Shown here in pieces: positions 17,771 to 26,742 of a DNA stretch of 35,138 nucleotides (the first letter of the stretch is position 1; every line of letters begins with the position of its first letter). The notes beneath the pieces were generated by a model. It made no database searches, was not told where the DNA came from, and saw nothing but the letters and a program-made list of their open reading frames with translations. The position numbers and the translations under genes were made by a program. The stretch comes from Opitutales bacterium. Lineage in GTDB: Bacteria > Verrucomicrobiota > Verrucomicrobiia > Opitutales > UBA953. The stretch is from assembly GCA_017440935.1 (NCBI GenBank), contig JAFSAO010000015.1, forward strand, positions 1-35,138, read 5' to 3'.

Positions 17771-17789
17771 AAAGGAGCGCGTTCCCGCA
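17771..17789 (+). promoter_or_regulatory. Ribosome-binding site separated from the start by the genome word
   Basis: AAAGGAG at 17771-17777 is the clearest Shine-Dalgarno of the region. The 12-nt spacer to ATG 17790 (CGCGTTCCCGCA) contains the abundant word. The spacing is a little long but supports this start for the J-like gene. Confidence 0.6.
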
Positions 17790-18824
17790 ATGAAGAAAAT
17801 TTTCGGAAAACGAAAAAACCTCCGCCGCGGCTTTACTTTGGTCGAGCTGATGGCGGCGACCGCAATCATGATTGTTCTCGTGATGTTCGTGACGAATATC
17901 GCCGTGAATATGTTGCGTATCTACGATAAAACAATTTCCACGCTTGCCACCAATGCCGATTCCGGAATGCTTCTCGACCCGATGCAGGACGACTTGCTTT
18001 CCGCGTCGATGCCGGACGACGGTAATTTCTGGTTTGAAGCCCGTTACGAAAACGATGTCGCAAACCTTGAAAAATACTCGGCGCCGGAGCTGATGTTTTT
18101 CTCCCGCCCGCAAGATCGTATCCGGCGGGAACGCGACTCGACGGAGTTGCTTCAGGGCGACCTTTGTGCCGTTTCTTACAAAATCGCGCACAAATCTCCG
18201 TTCGGCTCCAAGACGTCCTCAAATGCGGGAAATCTCGTTTACGGATTTTACCGCGCCGTTTTGAACGCAAGGGACACGTTTGAATTTGCGATACCTTACG
18301 CCATCGGGCAAAAAGGCGACTCCGAGTCGGCTTCGATTCCGTCAAAATTCTGGAAAAGCGGTGAGCAAATCGAAGATCCGTCCGACAAAAAGAAATATTC
18401 CGTCAGCTCATGGCGCACGGAAATGCAGAACTTTCTCGTAGACGGAATCGTCGATTGCTCCGTGTTTTTCTGGTTTGACGATTTTTCCGACGGGAAAACG
18501 AAAATCGCAACCGTCAACAATTCCAAGTTGGTTCAAAAATTACGCGATATTTATCCCGATACGACGATCGTTACTTTTGACAAATCCATCGCGGCAAGCG
18601 CCGGTTCCGTGGTTTTCGACGAGAATTTCCAGTCCAAGACGCTCGGTGCGTTGCGCTCGATGGACGTTTCCGTCACTGTGCTCAGTCCCGAAGGAAAAGA
18701 ACTTTTGCAGGGTTTGCAGGAACAGGGCGGTTCCGGGCAGGTGGAATCCGAAAAATTTAATGAGATTTTGCTGGAACACGGCGCTACGTTCTCGCGTTCC
18801 TGCCCGCTTTTCGGCGGACGCTAA
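17790..18824 (+). CDS. Pseudopilin, GspJ-like
   Basis: 344 residues. Basic leader MKKIFGKRKNLRRG and mature start FTLVELMAATAIMIVLVMFV, with Glu5, as in GspJ/PilW-like proteins. The globular part is larger than usual for GspJ (about 200 residues) and contains FFSRPQDRIRRERDSTELLQGDLCAVSYKI, matching the region in GspJ homologues where strands follow the helix. Last of the four prepilin genes. No GspC-F, K or L partner lies in the window, so the machine must be encoded elsewhere. Confidence 0.8.
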   Translation: MKKIFGKRKNLRRGFTLVELMAATAIMIVLVMFVTNIAVNMLRIYDKTISTLATNADSGMLLDPMQDDLLSASMPDDGNFWFEARYENDVANLEKYSAPELMFFSRPQDRIRRERDSTELLQGDLCAVSYKIAHKSPFGSKTSSNAGNLVYGFYRAVLNARDTFEFAIPYAIGQKGDSESASIPSKFWKSGEQIEDPSDKKKYSVSSWRTEMQNFLVDGIVDCSVFFWFDDFSDGKTKIATVNNSKLVQKLRDIYPDTTIVTFDKSIAASAGSVVFDENFQSKTLGALRSMDVSVTVLSPEGKELLQGLQEQGGSGQVESEKFNEILLEHGATFSRSCPLFGGR

Positions 18825-18831
18825 TTTTATC

Positions 18832-18870
18832 GGTTGAGAGCCGGAATTTCGGTTCTCAACCTCTTGTTTT
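18832..18870 (+). terminator. Intrinsic terminator after the pseudopilin operon
   Basis: A 12-bp stem (18832-18843 with 18850-18861, one G-T pair), a 6-nt loop and the T-rich tail TCTTGTTTT. It lies eight bases after the J-like stop and just before ruvX, so ruvX expression would depend on readthrough or a promoter within the short gap. Confidence 0.7.
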
Positions 18871-18873
18871 ACG

Positions 18874-19326
18874 ATGAATTTTCTCGCAATTGACTACGGA
18901 GAACGCCGTATCGGCTTAGCTTGCGGAGATTCCGAAATCGGAATCGCGATGCCCGTTTCCGCCGCCGTTCAGCCGGATTTCGACGCGCGGTTGGCGCATA
19001 TCGAAACCGAAATCAAGGCGCGAAGGATCGGAACGCTTGTCGTCGGTTATCCCGTGAATATGGACGGCTCTCACGGCTACAAAACGCGGGAAGTGGACGC
19101 GTTTATCGAAAAGTTGGAGGCGCGGTTCGGATTGCCGGTCATTCGCGTGGATGAGACGCTGTCGAGTTACGAAGCGGAGTCCGGTATGTCCGCGAAGCGA
19201 AAAGGCGGGCGCGATGCACGTTCCCGCAAAAAGCATCGCAGCACCGGAGAAATTGATTCCCGCGCTGCCGCCGTAATCCTTCAGGATTACTTCAATTCCA
19301 ATCTCAACATTCCGCTCGGTTTTTAG
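18874..19326 (+). CDS. ruvX: RuvX/YqgF family nuclease
   Basis: 150 residues of the RNase H-like fold. Members act in pre-16S rRNA 5' end maturation and were proposed as Holliday junction resolvases. The key acidic sites are visible: D7 in LAIDYGERRIGLA, E in RVDETLSSYEAE, and D in EIDSRAAAVILQDY. The VVGYPVNMDGSHG motif is typical. Length matches the family. It lies 50 bp after the pseudopilins, behind a terminator-like hairpin, and converges on the Spx/ArsC gene. Confidence 0.93.
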   Translation: MNFLAIDYGERRIGLACGDSEIGIAMPVSAAVQPDFDARLAHIETEIKARRIGTLVVGYPVNMDGSHGYKTREVDAFIEKLEARFGLPVIRVDETLSSYEAESGMSAKRKGGRDARSRKKHRSTGEIDSRAAAVILQDYFNSNLNIPLGF

Positions 19327-19333
19327 CCGGGCG

Positions 19334-19696
19334 TTATTTTTTCAATTCTGCTTCCCACTCGGGTTGTTTAAAACCGACGAGAACCGAGTTCTCGGAAACG
19401 AGAAGCGGTCGCTTGACCAGCATTCCGTCCGTTGCGAGTAGGGCGATTTGCTCTTCATCACTCATTTCCTGAAGTTTGTCTTTCAGCGCGAGCGCCTTAT
19501 AACGAAGCCCGGACGTGTTGAAGAATTTTTTCACGGGAACGCCGCTTCGGAGAATCCAGCGGCGGAGTTCTTCCGCGTCGGGGCGGCTTTCGACGATGTG
19601 GCGATCTTCAAAATCCGCTCCGCAGCTTTCGAGAAATTCTTTGGCGCGGCGGCAGGTAGAGCATTTCGGATATTCGAGAAAGAGATATTTTTTCAT
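19334..19696 (-). CDS. Spx/ArsC/YffB family thioredoxin-fold protein
   Basis: 120 residues. C12-S-T-C15 sits at the start of helix one as in the Spx/MgsR and YffB group, and RPLLVSENSVLVGF with a cis-proline-type RP is typical of ArsC-like reductases. It could be a glutathione- or thioredoxin-coupled reductase or a redox-sensing regulator; sequence does not choose. It lies 15 bp after the dihydroorotase-like gene on the same strand and is probably co-transcribed. Its stop is 7 bp from that of ruvX. Confidence 0.85.
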   Translation of the reverse strand: MKKYLFLEYPKCSTCRRAKEFLESCGADFEDRHIVESRPDAEELRRWILRSGVPVKKFFNTSGLRYKALALKDKLQEMSDEEQIALLATDGMLVKRPLLVSENSVLVGFKQPEWEAELKK

Positions 19697-19711
19697 ATGT
19701 TTTTTGGGGAG

Positions 19712-20998
19712 TTAGGTTCGGAAAACGATTTTGCCTTTGCAGACGGTGGTGACGACGCGACCGCGGAGTTTGCGTCCGAGCACTGCGCAGTTCCGGGAAT
19801 TGGATTTGAGGCTGTCCGCTTCGGGAATCCATTCTTCATTCGGGTCAAAAATCATGATGTCCGCATCGGCTCCGTTTGAGAGCGTTCCCGCCGGGATTCC
19901 GAGGATTTTTGCCGGCGCGACGGTCAGCTTTTCCAAAACCTGCGGGAGCGTCATTTCGCCGCAGTGATAAAGTGCTTCAAGTGAAACGGCGAGGGCGGTT
20001 TCGAGGGAAATCACGCCGAAAGGCGCGTAGTCAAATTCGCAGTCTTTTTCTGTCGGCGTGCGCGGCGAGTGGTCGCTGGAAATCGCATCAATCGTTCCGT
20101 CTTTCAGCCCGGCGATAAGTGCTCGGCGGTCGCTTTCTTCGCGGAGCGGCGGATTGATTTTTTTGTTCGTATCGTAGTCGCCGATATCTTTGTCCGTGAG
20201 GAAAAGGTGTTGCGGGGAAACTTCGGCAGTGATTTTGGTACCGAGTTTTTTGGCATCGCGAATAAGTTCGACGGAGCGCCCGGAGCTGATGTGTTGGAGG
20301 TGAAGGCGGGAACTCGTGGATTCGCAGAGGAGAATGTCGCTGGAAACGACGATGTCTTCCGCCGCGCGCGGCAGTCCGCGCAAGCCGAGATGGAGTGCTT
20401 CCGCACCCATGTGCATGACACCGGTCGCGGTCATGCTGGAATCCTGGCAGTGATCGAAAACGGCGACATCGAACATTTTCGAATAATCGAGTGCGCAACG
20501 CATGATTTCGTTGTTTACGAGTCCGCCGACGGAATCGGTGATCGCGACACAACCGGCCTTTTTGAGCGCGCCGATGGGAGCGAGGGATTCGCCTTTGCCG
20601 CCGAGCGTAATGTTGCCGGCGGGAAGCACGGTAACGCAGGCGTCGGCGTCGATGAGTTCTTTGACGAGGCGGACCGTTCCCGCGTTGTCGATGCAGATTT
20701 TTTCGTCCGGTGTGCAAACAATCGTCGTAAATCCTCCGGCGGCGGCGGCGGCCGTTCCCGAGGCGAACGTTTCGCGCGCGGTTTTTCCCGGCTGGTAAAT
20801 GTGGGCGTTCAAATCGACGAGCCCGGGCGAGACGACTTTCCCCGTCGCGTCAATGATACAGGCTTGCGCTTCCTGTTCCGGCGTGAGCGCGGGAACGATT
20901 TTGCCGTGCGCAACGGCGAGCTCTCCGACGGCTTCGCGTCCGTTCGCGGGGTCGATAATAAGTCCGTTTTTGATGAGAATAAAATCCGGGTGTGTCAT
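19712..20998 (-). CDS. Dihydroorotase-family protein, possibly non-catalytic
   Basis: 428 residues of the class I dihydroorotase amidohydrolase family, which closes carbamoyl-aspartate to dihydroorotate. Many family parts are present: PGLVD, GGFTTIVCTPDE, DHCQDS, LHLQHIS, INPPLR and SSDHSPRTPTEKD. However, the usual DxHxHxR is DLNAHIY: N64 replaces the first metal His, H66 is kept, and Y68 replaces the Arg that holds the substrate carboxylate. This suits a structural partner of aspartate transcarbamoylase (PyrC'/PyrX type) better than a normal enzyme. The start at 20998 fits the family; an upstream in-frame start at 21037 adds 13 residues. Confidence 0.85.
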   Translation of the reverse strand: MTHPDFILIKNGLIIDPANGREAVGELAVAHGKIVPALTPEQEAQACIIDATGKVVSPGLVDLNAHIYQPGKTARETFASGTAAAAAGGFTTIVCTPDEKICIDNAGTVRLVKELIDADACVTVLPAGNITLGGKGESLAPIGALKKAGCVAITDSVGGLVNNEIMRCALDYSKMFDVAVFDHCQDSSMTATGVMHMGAEALHLGLRGLPRAAEDIVVSSDILLCESTSSRLHLQHISSGRSVELIRDAKKLGTKITAEVSPQHLFLTDKDIGDYDTNKKINPPLREESDRRALIAGLKDGTIDAISSDHSPRTPTEKDCEFDYAPFGVISLETALAVSLEALYHCGEMTLPQVLEKLTVAPAKILGIPAGTLSNGADADIMIFDPNEEWIPEADSLKSNSRNCAVLGRKLRGRVVTTVCKGKIVFRT

Positions 20999-21173
20999 AA
21001 ATCGGAGACAAATTCTAACGCTTGCCCGGCGCGACACTCAAACCTTGTTTTTGTGAAAGCGAAAAAATCGTGCGGGAACGCGCGTTTCGGGATCGGAAAT
21101 GTGTGTTCTTTTGCGTTTCCCGGAAAAAATGTTTTGACGCTGTTCCCGCTTTGGAAGATTCTGGAACAGCCTC

Positions 21174-22343
21174 GTGAAAATTCTCAATCGTTATTTGTTC
21201 GTTCAGGTTGCCTCTGCCGTTTTGATGTCGCTGGGGCTATTCATTTTTGTGCTCGTTACGGGCAATGTATTGCGGCAGGTCATCGGCGAGCTTGCGAACG
21301 GGCGGCTTTCGATGCCGACGCTTTTCGAGCTGATCGGGCTGATTTCGGTCAGCGTAATTCCGTATGCGATGCCGCTGGGGATGCTGACGGGCGTGCTGAT
21401 TGTGCTCGGGCGTATGTCGGCAAGCAATGAAATCATCGCAATGAAGTCTGCCGGAATGAATCTCTGGCGCATTGTTTCCCCGATTTTCTTTGTCGCCTTG
21501 ATCGGTGTCGGCGTTTGCGCCTACATCAATTGCTTTTGGGCACCGCAGGCGGCGAATCAGTATAAAACGATTCTGAAAAGCACTTTCCGCGAATCTCCGA
21601 CTCGCCTCATTGTGCCCAAGGTCGCATTTCGCGAATTTGGCGGATTCACCATTTACGCAGATTCCCGCGAAGGCGATGCGCTGAAAAACTTTTGGCTTTG
21701 GGAACTTAACGGCGAGGGCGTTCCCGCGCGTTTTACGCATGCGGAAGAGGCGACAATCCGTTTTGTCGAAGCAAAGGATACGATCAACGAAGAAGACGCG
21801 CTTCAAATCACGCTTAAAAACGCGACGACCGAAGAGCGTTCCCGCCGCAATGCGGCAGATGTTACGCGCTCGCCGATTCGTTTTTCCAGCATCGGCAACG
21901 CTCCGATTTCGGTTTCTCTCGGAAATATTCTCGGCGACGGCGAATTGCCCAAGGAACGTCGTAAATTGAAGTGGTTTACGATTACCGAGCTGATGCAACT
22001 TCGTGAGGAAGGCTGGCGCGCAGATCCGGAAAAAGACCCGCCGGAAAAAGTCGCCGCCGATCGGAGCTTGGTTCAGGTTCAAATGCAAAATTACCTGACG
22101 TCGGCGATGTCCGTGTTTTCCCTTGCGATTTTGGGAATTCCGCTCGGTATCCGCGTTTCGCGTTCGGAAACATTCGTCAATATCGGAATCGCGCTTGCGC
22201 TTGCGCTACTGTTTTACCTGCTTACAACGTTTGTCTCGTGGATTGAAAATCCTGCGTTCCGTCCGGATATTCTGATGTGGTTGCCGAATATTCTTTATCA
22301 GGCGGTCGGCTTTACCTTACTCTATCGAGCAGCAAAAAATTGA
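21174..22343 (+). CDS. LptF/LptG (YjgP/YjgQ) LPS export permease
   Basis: 389-residue inner-membrane component of the Lpt machine that moves LPS to the outer membrane. It starts with GTG (21174): MKILNRYLFVQV matches the conserved YLxxxF start of the family. Three N-terminal helices, a periplasmic beta-jellyroll (about 120-290) and three C-terminal helices are visible, including AMPLGMLTGVLIVLGRMSASNEIIAMKSAGM and FSLAILGIPLGIRVSR. I cannot tell LptF from LptG. It agrees with waaA and kdsA in showing an LPS-bearing envelope. The 175-bp gap upstream holds two genome words and no other clear signal. Confidence 0.9.
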   Translation: MKILNRYLFVQVASAVLMSLGLFIFVLVTGNVLRQVIGELANGRLSMPTLFELIGLISVSVIPYAMPLGMLTGVLIVLGRMSASNEIIAMKSAGMNLWRIVSPIFFVALIGVGVCAYINCFWAPQAANQYKTILKSTFRESPTRLIVPKVAFREFGGFTIYADSREGDALKNFWLWELNGEGVPARFTHAEEATIRFVEAKDTINEEDALQITLKNATTEERSRRNAADVTRSPIRFSSIGNAPISVSLGNILGDGELPKERRKLKWFTITELMQLREEGWRADPEKDPPEKVAADRSLVQVQMQNYLTSAMSVFSLAILGIPLGIRVSRSETFVNIGIALALALLFYLLTTFVSWIENPAFRPDILMWLPNILYQAVGFTLLYRAAKN

Positions 22344-22360
22344 TTTTCGGTTTTGATGGA

Positions 22361-22400
22361 AAAAAAGTGTTCCCGTGAAATTTTGCGGGAACGCTTTTTT
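22361..22400. terminator. Terminator formed by an inverted genome-word pair
   Basis: Stem 22361-22374 with 22386-22399 (one G-T pair), an 11-nt loop and a T run. The stem core is GTTCCCG / CGGGAAC. It follows lptF/G by 17 bp. Confidence 0.85.
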
Positions 22401-22431
22401 TTGAGAGGCGTTTTGAAAAACGGACAAAACG

Positions 22432-22468
22432 AAAAAAGCGCTCCCGTTTCCGAGAGCGCTTTTTTTCG
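22432..22468. terminator. Terminator for prs
   Basis: Stem AAAAAAGCGCTC (22432-22443) with its complement at 22454-22465, a 10-nt loop and A/T runs on both sides. It lies 14 bp beyond the prs stop. With the hairpin at 22361 it makes a back-to-back pair between convergent genes. This one lacks the genome word. Confidence 0.85.
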
Positions 22469-22481
22469 TTTTTTTTTCGCG

Positions 22482-23432
22482 TTAGTAGCCTTTGATTTTG
22501 AAAAGGCTCGTGACGGAATTGTTCGAGTGAATGCGCTGAATGGCTTCGCCGAAGAGCTTTGCAATCGAGAGCACCGTAATCGGAAGTCCGCGCGATTCCA
22601 CGGGAACGGAATTCGTCGTAATTACTTCGTCGATGACTCCCGTCGAGAGGCGTTCGTAGGCGATTTCGTTGAGCATACAGTGGCTGACGAGCGCGCGGAC
22701 GGACTTGGCGCCGTTTTCGCGAAGCAGTTTCGCCGCAGAGCAGAGCGTTCCCGCCGTTTCCGTCATGTCGTCAACGAGGATAATGTTGCGACCTTCGACT
22801 TCGCCGACGAGATTCGTGGCCTGAACCTGCGTTGCGGAAACGCGGCGCTTGGCGACGAATCCGATCGGGAGATCGAGCAGGTTGGCGACGGCGCTTGCAG
22901 CTTTCATGCCACCGATGTCCGGAGAAAATACCGTGGCGTCTTTCAGGAACGGTTTGTCTTTGATGTAATCGTAGAAAACCGGGGAGGCGAAAAGGTGGTC
23001 AACGGGAATGTCAAAGAACCCCTGAATCTGTTGCGCGTGAAGGTCGAGCGCGAGAACGCGGTTAGCGCCGGCAGCCGTAAGCAGGTTCGCGACGAGTTTT
23101 CCGGTAATCGGCACGCGCGGACGGTCTTTGCGGTCCTGACGGGCGTAGCCGAAGAACGGCATGACGGCGGTGATGCGCTTGGCGGAGGCGCGGCGCATGG
23201 CGTCGATCATGATGAGCAATTCCATCAGGTGGTCGTTGGCGGGGCAACAGGTCGGCTGAATCGCGAAAACGTCGCAACCGCGAATGTTTTCTTTGATTTG
23301 AACGAAAGTTTCTCCGTCGGGGAAGGGCGTGACATCGGCAATTCCGAGAGGAACTCCGAGAGAGTCACAAATTTCCTTGGCGAGAACGGGATTGGCGTTG
23401 CCGGTGAATATTTTCATTGTGCTGTCGGACAT
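22482..23432 (-). CDS. prs: Ribose-phosphate pyrophosphokinase
   Basis: Makes PRPP from ribose 5-phosphate and ATP, feeding nucleotide, His, Trp and NAD synthesis; it also supplies the substrate for the phosphoribosyl steps upstream of hisA. 316 residues. The family motifs are clear: FPDGE near residue 48, FFGYARQDRKDRPRVPITGKLVANLL, LDLHAQQIQGFFDIPVDHL, and the PRPP loop ILVDDMTETAGTL (usually DDxIDTAGT). The start is either MSDST (23432) or MKIF (23417); neither has a strong ribosome-binding site, and I chose the longer. Confidence 0.95.
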   Translation of the reverse strand: MSDSTMKIFTGNANPVLAKEICDSLGVPLGIADVTPFPDGETFVQIKENIRGCDVFAIQPTCCPANDHLMELLIMIDAMRRASAKRITAVMPFFGYARQDRKDRPRVPITGKLVANLLTAAGANRVLALDLHAQQIQGFFDIPVDHLFASPVFYDYIKDKPFLKDATVFSPDIGGMKAASAVANLLDLPIGFVAKRRVSATQVQATNLVGEVEGRNIILVDDMTETAGTLCSAAKLLRENGAKSVRALVSHCMLNEIAYERLSTGVIDEVITTNSVPVESRGLPITVLSIAKLFGEAIQRIHSNNSVTSLFKIKGY

Positions 23433-23531
23433 TGGGAATGAAAAAGAGGATTCCAAGGGTAATCTCTTGTGAAGATTTAGTAAAATAGAATTTGCGAAAA
23501 AACGCCTGTCGCGAGAAAATTCCCCCACGTT

Positions 23532-24830
23532 ATGATTTGGATTTATCGCCTCCTGTTTTTACCTCTGTTTTTGATTTCCTGCCCGTATTATTTCGGACGC
23601 ATGATTAAGCGCGGCGGCTACGCGAAGGATTTTACGCATCGCTTCGGGTGCGTTCCCGTGCTTCCGCCGCGGCGCGAGGGCGTGCATCGCGTTTGGATTC
23701 AGGCGGTTTCCGTCGGCGAAACCGAAGCGGTCGCCCCGCTTTTGCGTGAACTGAAATCACGCGGGAACGTCGAGGTTATTCTTACGACGACAACGAGCAC
23801 CGCCTACAAAATTATCCGTGAGAAATACGCGGATTTGGTCTCCGCCTACGCGTGTTTTCCGATGGATTTTCTTCCGTTTTCGGCAAAGGCGTGGAGCCGC
23901 TTTGACCCGACGGTTGCCGTGCTTATGGAAGGAGAGCTTTGGCCGGAGCATCTGACGCAGGCGAAAAAGCGCGGCGTTCCCGTGTTCGTCGTCAACGCGC
24001 GCCTTTCGGACAAATCTTTCCGCCGTTACCGCGCCGCCGGAGCGCTCGCACGTTGGGTGCTTGGGCAAATCCGCTTTATTTGCGCCGGCACGCAAAACGA
24101 TTTCGACCGTTTTCGCGCGCTCGGCGTTCCCGCCGACAAAATCGCGTTTACGGGAAATATGAAATTCGACGTCGCAAGCGGAGAAACGTTTTCCGAAGCC
24201 GATGCTTCCGCGCTCAAAAAAGAACTCGGTTTTCCGGCGGATGCGCCCGTGTTGCTCGGCAGTTCGACTTGGCCGGGAGAAGAAGCGATGTTGTTGGAAA
24301 CGTTTTCCGAAGCGCGCAAACGTTTCCCCGATTTGCGTTTGCTGATTTGCCCGCGCCATGCTGAGCGCCGTGCCGAAATCGTCGAAATTCTCGAAAAAAC
24401 ATCGTGGAAATGGTTTTTGCGTTCCCGCACGAAACCGGAAGACGTTCCCGCTGATGCGGATGTTTGCGTGGCGGATACGACGGGCGAACTGCGCAAACTC
24501 ACGCATCTCGCGCAGCTTGCATTTGTCGGAAAATCCTTGCCTCCGAACAACGGAGGTCAAACGCCGATTGAGTGCGCCGCGCTCGGTGTGCCGCTCGTTT
24601 ACGGCCCGGCAATGACGAATTTTAAAGACGTTTGCCGAAGCCTCGAAGACTGCGGAGCCGCCGTTAAAGTGCGCGATGCGGCAAGCGCTCAGGCGAAGAT
24701 TTTGGCGTTGCTCGAAGATGCTCCCGCACGCGAAAAAATGAGCGCTTCCGCCCAAGCATGGCATCGCGGAAATCAGGGTGCGACGGCGCGTGTCGTTAAA
24801 TTTTTCGATGAGATTTTCGCGCGTCTATGA
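23532..24830 (+). CDS. waaA: 3-deoxy-D-manno-octulosonic acid transferase
   Basis: Adds Kdo to lipid A in the inner leaflet of the inner membrane. 432 residues with an N-terminal hydrophobic anchor (about 1-20), then a GT-B fold. The acceptor-side motif WIQAVSVGETEA includes the expected catalytic glutamate (E63), and the donor side shows LICPRHAERR, VADTTGELRKL, FVGKSL and GGQTPIECAALGVPLVYGP. With kdsA two genes downstream it forms a Kdo module. Its stop overlaps the next ATG by ATGA. Confidence 0.95.
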   Translation: MIWIYRLLFLPLFLISCPYYFGRMIKRGGYAKDFTHRFGCVPVLPPRREGVHRVWIQAVSVGETEAVAPLLRELKSRGNVEVILTTTTSTAYKIIREKYADLVSAYACFPMDFLPFSAKAWSRFDPTVAVLMEGELWPEHLTQAKKRGVPVFVVNARLSDKSFRRYRAAGALARWVLGQIRFICAGTQNDFDRFRALGVPADKIAFTGNMKFDVASGETFSEADASALKKELGFPADAPVLLGSSTWPGEEAMLLETFSEARKRFPDLRLLICPRHAERRAEIVEILEKTSWKWFLRSRTKPEDVPADADVCVADTTGELRKLTHLAQLAFVGKSLPPNNGGQTPIECAALGVPLVYGPAMTNFKDVCRSLEDCGAAVKVRDAASAQAKILALLEDAPAREKMSASAQAWHRGNQGATARVVKFFDEIFARL

Positions 24831-26632
24831 TTTTTAAAAAACACGGGAGAAGCGACCCTCTTGTCGCTTCCTCGGGAAAATACGATTTTTCGATGGGACG
24901 GACGTTGAAACCCGACGGATGTTTGCGAAATCAAATTATTCGAAAATTTCGTTCGTCCTGCGGAAGCGACAAGAGGGTCGCTTCTCCCGGGAATGGCGGA
25001 CGCACGGCTTTTTGCCTTTGGGCAATCGTTCTTTGGAGCGCAATGGCGTTTCTTTTCGCCGGGTGCGGCGAGCGGGAACGCCCGGTTGATGTTGCCGCGC
25101 GGGAACGCATTTTGCTGGTAAATAACGGCGGCGAGCCGTCCGCGCTTGATCCGCAACTCGTTACGGGTGTTCTGGAATTTCGCCTGATGCTGGCTCTGTT
25201 TGAAGGTCTCGTCGGCTACGATCCGGAAACGCTTGAACCGAAGCCTGCGATTGCCGAGCGCTGGAAGGTTTCTCCCGACGGTTTGCGCTACACTTTTTTT
25301 CTGCGGAAAAATGCGCGCTGGAGCGACGGGCGCGCGATTACCGCCGAGGATTTTCTTTTTTCCTATCGCCGTTTGCTTTCGCCGAAACTTGCGTCTCCGT
25401 GCGCCTCGCTTTTTTTTGCCCCCGTGAAAAATGCGTTGGCGTTTGCTCGCGGGGAAATTTCAGATTTTTCAAAGGTCGGATTTTCCGCGCCGGACGCGGG
25501 AACGCTCGTGGTCGAGTTGGAAACGCCGTGTCCGTATTTCCTTTCGCTTGCGTGCCATTCGAGTTGGAGCGTCGTTCCCGCGCACGTGATTTTGAAATTC
25601 GGCGAAATCGACGAGCGTTCCACGCTTTGGACGCGTCCGGAAAATTTTGTCGGGAGCGGTCCGTTTCGCCTGAAAAATTGGCGTGTGGCGTATCGCATCG
25701 AAGTCGAAAAAAATCCGAATTATCACGATGCGGAAAATGTTTGGTTGCGCGGAATTCGTTTCGATGCCGTCGAGGACCAATTTGCTGAGGAACGTGCTTT
25801 TCGCGACGGACAATATCACCTGACAAACACCGTGCCGCCCGCGCGAGTGAGCGTTTTGCGGGAACGCGGAGACGCGGCGTTGCGCCTTGATCCGTATTTT
25901 TCCACGGCGTTTATTCGCGTGAATTGTAAGCGTGCGCCGCTTGATGACGTGCGCGTGCGCCGCGCGCTTTCGCTTGCGCTGGAGCGCGAGGTGCTTGCCG
26001 AGCGCGTGATGCGTGCCGGAGAAACACCCGCGTATATGCTCGTTCCCGAGTCGGGAATTTCGCGGGAAAACGCCTCGACGCAACGCGAGGCGGAATTGCG
26101 CGAGGCGCGTCGCCTGCTTGCCGAAGCGGGTTTCCCGAACGGGGAAAATTTTCCGGAAATTTCGTATTTGTTCAATACGTCCGACGGCGCACAGTTTTTC
26201 GCGCAGGCGATTCAGGAAATGTGGCGCAAAAATCTCGGCATTAAAGTCTCGCTCAAAAATCAGGAATATAAAGTTTACCGCGTGAGCATGGAGCAGGGCG
26301 ATTACGACCTCGCGCGTTCGGCGTGGAGCGGAGATTTTCTCGATCCGACAACGTTTCTCGATCTTTTCGCGGGAACGTCCAACATGAATTGGACGGGTTG
26401 GCAAAGCTCAGACTACGATCGTTTGCTCGCTGATGCTTCGCGGGAACGCGACCCGCAAAAACGCGCGGAAAAATTGCGTGCGGCGGAGAAAATTCTCCTC
26501 GACGCCGTTCCCGTCATTCCCACCGTGAACAATCGGAACAAATTTTTGATTCATCCCGCTGTGCGTGGTTGGTTTCCGAATCTTCTCGATATTCACCCGT
26601 ATAATCGGGTTTCGCTTGAGTCCGGCAAGTAA
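24827..26632 (+). CDS. Extracellular solute-binding lipoprotein, family 5 (OppA/DppA-like), N-terminus uncertain
   Basis: Peptide-binding lipoprotein of an ABC importer, 601 residues from ATG 24827. The SBP_bac_5 pattern is clear: [50 protein letters not shown] and a C-terminal [23 protein letters not shown]. The lipobox LFAGC puts the acylated Cys at residue 80, far from the start. Residues about 6-55 are read from the inverted-repeat element at 24844-24989, and no in-frame start gives a normal 20-residue signal. Either the element was inserted in frame, or the true start has been lost (M23, 24893, is the only other choice). No permease genes are near. Confidence 0.85.
   Translation: MIFKKHGRSDPLVASSGKYDFSMGRTLKPDGCLRNQIIRKFRSSCGSDKRVASPGNGGRTAFCLWAIVLWSAMAFLFAGCGERERPVDVAARERILLVNNGGEPSALDPQLVTGVLEFRLMLALFEGLVGYDPETLEPKPAIAERWKVSPDGLRYTFFLRKNARWSDGRAITAEDFLFSYRRLLSPKLASPCASLFFAPVKNALAFARGEISDFSKVGFSAPDAGTLVVELETPCPYFLSLACHSSWSVVPAHVILKFGEIDERSTLWTRPENFVGSGPFRLKNWRVAYRIEVEKNPNYHDAENVWLRGIRFDAVEDQFAEERAFRDGQYHLTNTVPPARVSVLRERGDAALRLDPYFSTAFIRVNCKRAPLDDVRVRRALSLALEREVLAERVMRAGETPAYMLVPESGISRENASTQREAELREARRLLAEAGFPNGENFPEISYLFNTSDGAQFFAQAIQEMWRKNLGIKVSLKNQEYKVYRVSMEQGDYDLARSAWSGDFLDPTTFLDLFAGTSNMNWTGWQSSDYDRLLADASRERDPQKRAEKLRAAEKILLDAVPVIPTVNNRNKFLIHPAVRGWFPNLLDIHPYNRVSLESGK
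24844..24989. repeat. Long inverted-repeat element at the waaA/lipoprotein junction
   Basis: Perfect 28-bp arms at 24844-24871 and 24962-24989 enclose 90 bp. The arms carry GGGAGAAGCGACCCTCTTGT and the right end runs into CCCGGGAATGGC, like the element at 9854-9968. No transposase lies nearby, so it resembles a MITE or REP-type element. It begins 14 bp after the waaA stop. Confidence 0.85.
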
Positions 26633-26742
26633 AACGCCGGAAGCAAAAAAAAAGTTATTCAGGACGTTTTGTTCGGCTCGATGCCGGCAGAAATTTTTTT
26701 TTCATTGCCTCAAACGTTTTCGAGGCGAAAATTGAACACGCT

